Below are positions 58,757 to 64,000 of a stretch of 64,000 nt of DNA, piece after piece. The DNA is from Micromonospora antibiotica (lineage in GTDB: Bacteria; Actinomycetota; Actinomycetes; Mycobacteriales; Micromonosporaceae), in NCBI RefSeq assembly GCF_017599305.1, contig NZ_JAGFWR010000009.1, forward strand, positions 167,221 through 231,220, written 5' to 3'. The notes beneath the pieces were generated by a model. That model was given only the letters and a program-made list of their open reading frames with translations, had not been told where the DNA came from and ran no database searches. Both the position numbers and the translations under genes were made by a program. How positions within the stretch are numbered: position 1 is the first letter of the stretch; every line of letters starts with the position of its first letter.

Positions 58757-59826
58757 GTACGGTCCCGGACCGCGGAACGGACCTGCCGGATGCTCTCCAG
58801 CACCATCTGCTCGGCCATGGCGAGCTGGTCCCGGCTGAGGACGGCACCACCGTGGTGGGCGCGGATGAAGTCGTCGAACGCGACGGCGGTGGAGCGCGGG
58901 GTGAAGCCGTACTCCCGGGTCAGCCGGCGGGTGTCGACCACCCGGCCGTGCACGATCAGGTCGACCTGGTCGAGGCCGTAGCGGCCGAAGCCGAGGTTAC
59001 GGGCGATCGCGGCGGCCCCGGACAGCCCCGGCTCCCACACCGGCACGGCCACCCGACCGGCCCGGCGGATCGCCTGGGACAGCGAGAGCACCCCCGGCCC
59101 GGCGACGTTGTACGTGCCCGGGTGGTCCTCGGCGACCGACCGGTGCAGCACCTCCAGGGCGTCGTCGAAGTGCACGAACTGGAGCCGGGGATCGCGGCCG
59201 AAGACGGTGGGCACCACCGGCTGGGAGAAGTACCGGGTGAGTGTGGTGTCGGCGGTGGAGCCGATGAACGGGGCGAAGCGCAGCACCGTCGCGGTCACGT
59301 CGGGTCGACGGCGACGGAAGCCGCGCACGTACCCCTCGATGTCGAGGATGTCGCGGCCGAAACCGCCGCGCGGCACCTCGCGGGGCTCGGTCTCCTCCGT
59401 GAAGACCGCCGGGTCGCGGAAGGACGCGCCGTAGGCGGCGGTCGACGACCGGACCACCAGCTTGCGCAGCCGGGGTGCGCGCTGGCAGGCGGCGAGCAGC
59501 TGCATGGTGCCGATGACGTTCTGTTCCTTCATCCCCGACCGGCCGCCCTGCTGCGGGTCGGGGGCGGTGGCCAGGGCGAGATGGACCACGGCGGCGACGT
59601 CGAGGTCGGCCAGCAGGCCGCCGAGCGAGTCGAGGTCCAGCCGGATGCGTTCCACCCGGTCGAGCAGGCCGGCGAACTCGGGGCCGGGAGTGGCCGGGTC
59701 GACGCCGATCACCCGTTCGATGCGGGGGTCGGCGGCGAGCCGGGCGGCGACGTGCGCCCCCAGATAACGACCGACCCCGGTCACGACGACGACCCCCGGA
59801 GCACCTGGGGTGCCACCGGGGGTCAT
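58753..59826 (-). CDS. NAD-dependent epimerase/dehydratase (SDR)
   Basis: The 357-residue protein has an atypical extended SDR fold: VVVVTGVGRYLGAHVAARLAA as the dinucleotide loop, IGVDPATPGPEF, AVVHLALATAP, LVVRSSTAAYGASFRDPAVFTEE and VTATVLRFAPFIG. The active-site Tyr-x-x-x-Lys is not evident (YGASFRD), which may mark a binding role or different chemistry. The mycobacterial homologue beside it is called galE2 (Rv0501). It is cotranscribed with the acyltransferase through a GTGA overlap. Confidence 0.9.
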   Translation of the reverse strand: MTPGGTPGAPGVVVVTGVGRYLGAHVAARLAADPRIERVIGVDPATPGPEFAGLLDRVERIRLDLDSLGGLLADLDVAAVVHLALATAPDPQQGGRSGMKEQNVIGTMQLLAACQRAPRLRKLVVRSSTAAYGASFRDPAVFTEETEPREVPRGGFGRDILDIEGYVRGFRRRRPDVTATVLRFAPFIGSTADTTLTRYFSQPVVPTVFGRDPRLQFVHFDDALEVLHRSVAEDHPGTYNVAGPGVLSLSQAIRRAGRVAVPVWEPGLSGAAAIARNLGFGRYGLDQVDLIVHGRVVDTRRLTREYGFTPRSTAVAFDDFIRAHHGGAVLSRDQLAMAEQMVLESIRQVRSAVRDRT

Positions 59827-59920
59827 CGCGCACGCCCTGACCGGCAGGCGAGATCGAGCCGGGATGTCCGCGGCCTGATCACCTGAGCCTCCGGGGGTCG
59901 ACAGATGGCAAGTGGTGCCG

Positions 59921-59944
59921 GACGCCGGGTGGTGACCCGGCGTC
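59921..59944 (-). terminator. 10-bp hairpin directly after the bS22 gene
   Basis: GACGCCGGGT and ACCCGGCGTC are exact complements around a four-base loop, starting two bases past the bS22 stop on the minus strand. It probably terminates this strongly expressed small gene. Confidence 0.7.
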
Positions 59945-59946
59945 GG

Positions 59947-60048
59947 TCACTTGCCGAGACGGCGACGCTGGACGCGGGTCTTGCGCAGCAGCTTGCGGTG
60001 CTTCTTCTTAGCCATGCGCTTGCGGCGCTTCTTGACCACCGAGCCCAT
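59947..60048 (-). CDS. ribosomal protein bS22 (AURKAIP1/COX24 domain)
   Basis: This 33-residue, extremely basic protein, MGSVVKKRRKRMAKKKHRK in its first part and ending VQRRRLGK, is nearly identical to the mycobacterial small-subunit protein bS22 as I remember it. It binds the decoding-site side of the 30S subunit. The ATG at 60048 with AAAGG upstream is the family start; a longer frame to 60162 is open but unlike it. Confidence 0.94.
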   Translation of the reverse strand: MGSVVKKRRKRMAKKKHRKLLRKTRVQRRRLGK

Positions 60049-60281
60049 ACGACAGCCTTTCGATGCAACGTTCGGCACGGACGCCCGGCGTCGAGATGGT
60101 GACGCCGGTGGCCGCTCTGCGGACAACGGACCTGGACCCAGCCTGGTGGCGGCGGGGCACACCGGCGCACGGTTCAGGATCGGCTCCAGGGTAGCCGGAG
60201 AGCGTCAGCAGGACCAACGCGCCCCCGGCCGATGCCCGTTACGTCGCGATCGGTGCGGTCGTACGGCCGCGACCGGCGCGA

Positions 60282-60494
60282 TCAGGCGGTCTCCTGGAAC
60301 GCCCCACGCAGATAGTCGTGTACGGCGTGCTCGGGCACCCGGAACGAGCGGCCCACCCGGACGGCGGTGAGTTCACCGCTGTGCACCAGGCGGTAGACCG
60401 TCATCTTGGACACCCGCATCACCGCGGCGACCTCGGCGACCGTGAGGAACCTGACATCCGACAGCCGACCGTCGGAGGACTGCGACCCGGCCAT
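60282..60494 (-). CDS. BldC/excisionase-like HTH protein
   Basis: This 70-residue protein has a MerR-like winged HTH: RFLTVAEVAAVMRVSKMTVYRLVHSGELTAVRVGRSFRVPE in outline. It is the standard neighbour of bS22 in actinobacteria (Rv0500A in Mycobacterium) and is related to BldC-type developmental regulators. The target is unknown. Confidence 0.92.
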   Translation of the reverse strand: MAGSQSSDGRLSDVRFLTVAEVAAVMRVSKMTVYRLVHSGELTAVRVGRSFRVPEHAVHDYLRGAFQETA

Positions 60495-60672
60495 GGCTCA
60501 CCCGACCCATCCCATGCCCGGCGCGCGCCACCCGACGGAGCTTCCGCACGGGCCGGCAACGCGCGTGTTACCAGTACGGTAGCGGGACGGCTGTGACCTG
60601 CGCGATCCCTTCCCACAACTCATCGCGCACCGGGCGTCGTTCACCCGGTCGTGACCTGGTGTTCCGGATGGC

Positions 60673-61593
60673 CTACTTCTTCGAGGCCAGGGCCCGACCG
60701 AAGAAGACCAGGTTCGCGGGGCGCTCGGCGAGGCGGCGCATCAGGTAGCCGTACCAGTCCTCCCCGTACGGCAGGTAGGTGCGCACCGTGTAGCCCTCAC
60801 CGGCCAGCCGGGCCTGCTCGTCGGGGCGGATGCCGTACAGCATCTGGAACTCGAACTCGCCGGGGCCCCGGTCGAACCAGCGGGCCCGGTCCTCGCCGAT
60901 GGCGATCAGGCGCGGGTCGTGGGTGGCCAGCATCGGGTAGCCCGCCCCGGACATCAGCACGTTGAGGCAGCGCACGTACGACTTGTCGACCTCGCGGGCC
61001 GACTGGTACGCCACCGACTCCGGCTCGGCGTACGCCCCCTTGCACAACCGGACCCGCGACCCGGCACCCGCCAGCTCCCGGCAGTCCGACTCGGTCCGCC
61101 GCAGGTACGCCTGGAGCACCGCCCCCGTCGACGGGTGGTCCTTACGCAGCTTGACCAGCGTGTCCAGGGTCGAGTCGGTGGTGGTGTGGTCCTCCATGTC
61201 CAGGGTGACCGTGGTGCCCGCCTCGTCGGCCGCCACACAGATCGCCCGCGCGTTGTCGTAGGCCAACTGCTCGTCGAAGCGCTGACCGAGGGCGGAGAGC
61301 TTGACGCTCACCTCGGCGGCCGGGGTGAGCCCGGCGGCGTCGAGCGCCCGCAGCAGGGCGAGGTACTCGTCCCGGGTGGCGGTGGCCTGGTCGGGGGTGA
61401 CGGTGTCCTCGCCGAGGTTGTCGAGGGTGACCGTCAGGCCGTCGGCGACGAGTTCGCGGGTCGCGCGCAACGCGTCGTCGGTGCCGGTGCCGGCGACGAA
61501 CCGGCGGACGACGTCCCGGGTGAGGGGGGCCGTCGCGACGAGCCGCTCGACCTGGGATGACCGGGAGGCGGCGAGGATGACGGAACGGAGCAT
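60673..61593 (-). CDS. proline dehydrogenase
   Basis: The 306-residue FAD-linked barrel has VTLDNLGEDT, AEVSVKLSALGQRFD, TLDMEDHTTTD, YLRRTESDCREL, RLCKGAYAEPE and the C-terminal YGEDWYGYLMRRLAERP with the substrate-binding Arg pair. It oxidises proline to pyrroline-5-carboxylate as a single-function enzyme, as in other actinobacteria. The P5C dehydrogenase is not adjacent in view. The ATG at 61593 has no evident ribosome site. Confidence 0.95.
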   Translation of the reverse strand: MLRSVILAASRSSQVERLVATAPLTRDVVRRFVAGTGTDDALRATRELVADGLTVTLDNLGEDTVTPDQATATRDEYLALLRALDAAGLTPAAEVSVKLSALGQRFDEQLAYDNARAICVAADEAGTTVTLDMEDHTTTDSTLDTLVKLRKDHPSTGAVLQAYLRRTESDCRELAGAGSRVRLCKGAYAEPESVAYQSAREVDKSYVRCLNVLMSGAGYPMLATHDPRLIAIGEDRARWFDRGPGEFEFQMLYGIRPDEQARLAGEGYTVRTYLPYGEDWYGYLMRRLAERPANLVFFGRALASKK

Positions 61594-61625
61594 GAGCCGA
61601 GCGTAACGCCCGACCGTGGGACCGC

Positions 61626-61704
61626 GCCCGGCGGCGGGGCGGACCGGTTCCGGCCACGGGGGCGCACCGTGCCCGGCGGCGGGGCGGACCGGTTCCGGCC
61701 ACGG
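61626..61704. repeat. 34-bp direct repeat
   Basis: A 34-bp block starting GCCCGGCGGCGGGGCGGACC and ending in ...CCACGG occurs at 61626-61659 and exactly again at 61671-61704 (period 45). It lies in the gap between the divergent proline dehydrogenase and lipoprotein genes. Confidence 0.8.
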
Positions 61705-61751
61705 TACGGGCCGGTCAGGGGACGCGCGGTTGGCGTGGATCAGTTACAACC

Positions 61752-62033
61752 ATGAACGTGGAACGACACCCCCGCCGCCGGCTGCGGTCGGCCTCCGTGC
61801 AGCTCGGCGCGCTCACCGCGCTGGCACTCGCCCTCTCCGGCTGCAACCTCACCTCCGACGACGACGATGACGACTGCGCCCTCGGGCCGGTCGGCGGCGG
61901 GGACACCGTGGCACTCGCCATGCAGGTGCCGACCGTCGGCATCGCCCCCCGGGCCGCCGCACCCGACCCGGTGGCCGGCGCGCTGCCGGAGCGCGGCGGC
62001 TTCGGCACCCACCTCGCCTCCTGCGGCGGCTGA
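61752..62033 (+). CDS. small lipoprotein with poly-Asp segment
   Basis: This 93-residue protein has a basic start, a hydrophobic stretch (LGALTALALALSGC) ending in a lipobox LSGC at Cys31, then NLTSDDDDDDCALGP. It is an anchored outer-face lipoprotein by prediction. It sits two bases before the ATP-grasp gene. This pairing resembles the enterobacterial ygiB-ygiC and yjfM-yjfC arrangement (lipoprotein plus GspS-like enzyme), which is inference. Confidence 0.8.
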   Translation: MNVERHPRRRLRSASVQLGALTALALALSGCNLTSDDDDDDCALGPVGGGDTVALAMQVPTVGIAPRAAAPDPVAGALPERGGFGTHLASCGG

Positions 62034-62035
62034 CG

Positions 62036-63202
62036 GTGCGCCGGGAGCGGGTCACCCCCCGCCCGGACTTCGACTCGGTGATCCGCACCCAGGGCCTGGT
62101 GTACGTCGACACCGAACTGCCCGACGGCGAGATCATGTCGTACTGGGACGAGTCCGCCGCGTACGTCTTCGACCTCGACGAGGTGCTGCGGCTGGAGGAG
62201 GCGACCGAGGAGTTGCATCGGATGTCGGTGGCCGCCGCCGAGCACGTGGTGGCCCGCAACCGGTACGCCGAGTTCGGCATCCCCGACTGGGCGGCGCAGG
62301 CGGTGGCCCGGTCGCTGCACGAACGCCCACCCACCCTGTACGGCCGGTTCGACCTGGCCTACGACGGCTCGTGGCCGCCGAAGCTGCTGGAGTACAACGC
62401 CGACACCCCGACCGCCCTGGTCGAGGCGAGCATCGTGCAGTGGTACTGGCTGGAGGACACCCGGCCCGACGCCGACCAGTGGAACAGCCTGCACGAGCGG
62501 CTGGTCGGGGCGTGGGCCAAGATCGGGTCGGGGCTGCACGACCGGCGGGTGCACGTGTGCTGGTCCAACGAGGAGGAGTCCGGCGAGGACCAGATCACCG
62601 CCGGTTACCTGGCCGAGACGGCCCGGCAGGCCGGGCTCGACGTGACGCTGCTGCCGATCCAGCACGTCGGCTGGGACGGCCGGCGTTTCGTCGACGCCGC
62701 CGACCGGCCGGTCACCACCTGCTTCAAGCTCTACCCGTGGGAGTGGATGCTGGCCGAGCCGTACGGCCGTCCGGCGGTGGACCCGGGCACCCCGACCACC
62801 TGGATCGAACCGGCCTGGAAGCTGCTGCTGTCGAACAAGGCGCTGCTGGCGGTGCTCTGGGAGCTGTACCCGGGGCACGAGCTGCTGCTCCCGGCCTACC
62901 TGGACTCACCGCGCGGAATGCCGGAGTACGTGGCGAAGCCCTTGCTCGGCCGGGAGGGCGGCTCGGTACGCATCGTCACCGGCGACACGGAGATCAGCAA
63001 TCCGGGGATCTATGGTGACGAGGGCTTCTGCTATCAGGAGTTCCGGGCGTTGCCGCAGTTCGACGGGGGTCGGATGGTGCTGGGCAGCTGGATCGTCGAC
63101 GGCGAGTCCGCAGGCGTCGGCATCCGGGAGAGCGAAAGTCTGATCACCGACGGTTACGCGCGCTTCCTGCCGCACTACATCGACGCGCCGCGTGCCGCAT
63201 GA
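62036..63202 (+). CDS. glutathionylspermidine-synthase-family ATP-grasp protein
   Basis: The 388-residue protein follows the synthetase domain of GspS: YGRFDLAYDGSWPPKLLEYNADTPTALVEASIVQWYWL, KLYPWEWM, LLSNKALLAVLWELYPGHELLLPA, EYVAKPLLGREGG and CYQEFRALPQFDG. These are the ATP-grasp nucleotide and Mg2+ elements. The amidase half of true GspS is lacking, and actinobacteria generally do not make glutathione, so the ligated substrates are unknown. It starts at GTG, two bases after the lipoprotein stop. Confidence 0.9.
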   Translation: MRRERVTPRPDFDSVIRTQGLVYVDTELPDGEIMSYWDESAAYVFDLDEVLRLEEATEELHRMSVAAAEHVVARNRYAEFGIPDWAAQAVARSLHERPPTLYGRFDLAYDGSWPPKLLEYNADTPTALVEASIVQWYWLEDTRPDADQWNSLHERLVGAWAKIGSGLHDRRVHVCWSNEEESGEDQITAGYLAETARQAGLDVTLLPIQHVGWDGRRFVDAADRPVTTCFKLYPWEWMLAEPYGRPAVDPGTPTTWIEPAWKLLLSNKALLAVLWELYPGHELLLPAYLDSPRGMPEYVAKPLLGREGGSVRIVTGDTEISNPGIYGDEGFCYQEFRALPQFDGGRMVLGSWIVDGESAGVGIRESESLITDGYARFLPHYIDAPRAA

Positions 63203-63221
63203 GTCGTCTACCGTTGGTCGG

Positions 63222-63770
63222 GTGAACTTCGACGCGTACGCCAGGACCGGGGTTGACCTAGTCAACGCCCACCTGGACGACCTCGACGACCTGCGGGCCC
63301 TCTTTCCGGACGACAACGCGTGGATGCGCGACGAGGTCGCCGACCGGGACCTGGCAATCTTCCGGCGGGCGCAGAAGCGGTTGCGCGACGTCTTCGAGTA
63401 CGGCACCTCGGGGCGCGACGCCCAGGCGGTGGCCGAACTGAACGCCATGCTGGAGGCGTTCCCGGTGCAGCCGCGCATCTCGGGTCACGACTCCAGCGAC
63501 TGGCACATGCACGTGACCAGCCGGGGCGCGTCGGTCAGCGCCGAATACCTGGCCGGCGCGGCGTGGGGCCTGTCGGTGTGGCTCTGCGAGTACGGCAGCG
63601 CCCGGTTCGGGGTCTGCGCCGACGAGCGCTGCCGCAACGTCTACCTGGACACCTCGTCCAACTGCTGCCGCCGGTTCTGCTCGGAACGCTGCGCCACCCG
63701 CTCCCACGTCGCCGCCCACCGCGCCCGCAAACGCGCCGCCGAGCAACCCACCCTCACCCCGGTCCCCTGA
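63222..63770 (+). CDS. CGNR zinc-finger regulator
   Basis: The 182-residue protein has an N-terminal ABATE-like helical domain and a C-terminal CGNR zinc finger: CADERCRNVYLDTSSNCCRRFCSERCATRSHVAAHRARK. Here the classical CGNR reads CATR. Such proteins are thought to be stress-related DNA-binding regulators. The GTG at 63222 was chosen (VNFDAYARTGVDLVNAHL); a frame open to 63192 overlaps the previous gene. Confidence 0.85.
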   Translation: MNFDAYARTGVDLVNAHLDDLDDLRALFPDDNAWMRDEVADRDLAIFRRAQKRLRDVFEYGTSGRDAQAVAELNAMLEAFPVQPRISGHDSSDWHMHVTSRGASVSAEYLAGAAWGLSVWLCEYGSARFGVCADERCRNVYLDTSSNCCRRFCSERCATRSHVAAHRARKRAAEQPTLTPVP

Positions 63771-63826
63771 CCCCTCCCCGCGCTCTCCCCCTCCCCTCCG
63801 CCCCGCCCTGCCCTGCCTCGCCTCGG

Positions 63827-63868
63827 TGATCAAGAGCTTTGCGTCAGTTGATCAAGAGGTTTACGTCA
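63827..63868 (+). repeat. direct pair of the 20-bp interspersed repeat
   Basis: TGATCAAGAGCTTTGCGTCA at 63827-63846 and TGATCAAGAGGTTTACGTCA at 63849-63868 lie two bases apart. The second is identical to the copy at 3870-3889. The pair precedes a transposase-like start by 61 bases. Confidence 0.85.
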
Positions 63869-63929
63869 GATTCACGCGGCGGTTTCTAGGCTTCAGTGCA
63901 ACTGATCTTGGGTTGGGTTGGAGGTCCTG

Positions 63930-64000
63930 GTGGCGAAGCCGGGTGTGTTGACGTTCGGGCATCGGCAGGTGTTGGAGCATCTGTGGGCTTCGGGTCGGAC
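63930..64000 (+). mobile_element. start of a transposase-like gene, cut by the window edge
   Basis: The GTG at 63930 has GGAGG five bases upstream (63920-63924). The 23 visible codons read VAKPGVLTFGHRQVLEHLWA followed by SGR, which resembles the N-terminal HTH of IS30-like transposases. The GC content here falls below the neighbourhood. The element's left end should lie between the repeat pair and the gene, but no terminal repeat can be checked. Confidence 0.5.

Noticed and set aside
1..64000. tRNA or rRNA genes, CRISPR arrays, prophage, or a natural-product gene cluster
   Set aside because: I saw no cloverleaf ends, array-like repeats, structural phage genes, or PKS/NRPS/terpene core enzymes; single enzymes present do not make a cluster.

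Overview
The window is high-GC actinobacterial DNA (dense coding, many GTG/TTG starts, strong GGAGG-type ribosome sites). The gene order bldN, bS22, BldC-like HTH, epimerase, acyltransferase, glutaredoxin and rex-hemA-hemC-hemD-hemB, together with the style of the secreted enzymes, points to a Micromonosporaceae member, most likely Micromonospora. This placement is inferred from the sequence; no database was searched.

Layout. 0-20.6 kb: a His/Met-rich membrane protein, a RecQ helicase with a phosphoribosyltransferase-like tail, a CoaD-like nucleotidyltransferase, a secreted glycerophosphodiesterase, a TrkH/TrkA potassium uptake pair, a Ser/Thr kinase with an outside CBM2-like domain, a membrane spermidine-synthase-like protein and a secreted peptidoglycan peptidase. 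Then comes a four-gene overlapping signalling operon (receiver-PP2C phosphatase, CHASE3 histidine kinase, single-domain receiver, inositol-phosphatase-like) and an M28 membrane peptidase. 20.6-24.8 kb: a patchwork island with a broken IS110 transposase, a PadR regulator, small membrane proteins, an acetyltransferase, a toxin-antitoxin pair, an Smr-like protein, and a divergent HTH/small-Cys-protein pair around a perfect 16-bp inverted repeat. 24.8-46.5 kb: a TPR protein, a sugar kinase, an ABC-F protein, a BON-methyltransferase fusion, a LacI regulator facing a GH51 arabinofuranosidase, an APC permease, a secreted GH10-like hydrolase, a phospholipase A2, a cyclase-domain/NB-ARC regulator, an FmdB zinc ribbon, a lytic transglycosylase, a double GNAT, a large secreted nuclease and an XRE regulator.

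47.3-61.6 kb is a conserved actinobacterial core: rex-hemA-hemC-hemD-hemB (tetrapyrrole synthesis under a redox repressor with a recognisable Rex box), glutaredoxin, the developmental sigma factor BldN with its RsbN-like anti-sigma, a SerB-like HAD phosphatase, an acyltransferase/epimerase pair, ribosomal protein bS22, a BldC-like HTH and proline dehydrogenase. A 50-codon ORF with a strong ribosome site ends inside the bldN start codon. 61.7-63.8 kb: a lipoprotein/ATP-grasp pair and a CGNR zinc-finger regulator. The right edge cuts into what looks like a new transposase gene.

Non-coding structure stands out. A 20-bp repeat (TGATCAAGAGGTTTACGTCA and variants) occurs as an inverted pair near 3.9 kb and a direct pair near 63.85 kb, 60 kb apart. 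A long imperfect palindrome lies at 46.8 kb in an 800-bp gene-free region. Strong hairpins sit between several convergent gene pairs. No rRNA, tRNA, CRISPR array or phage was seen.
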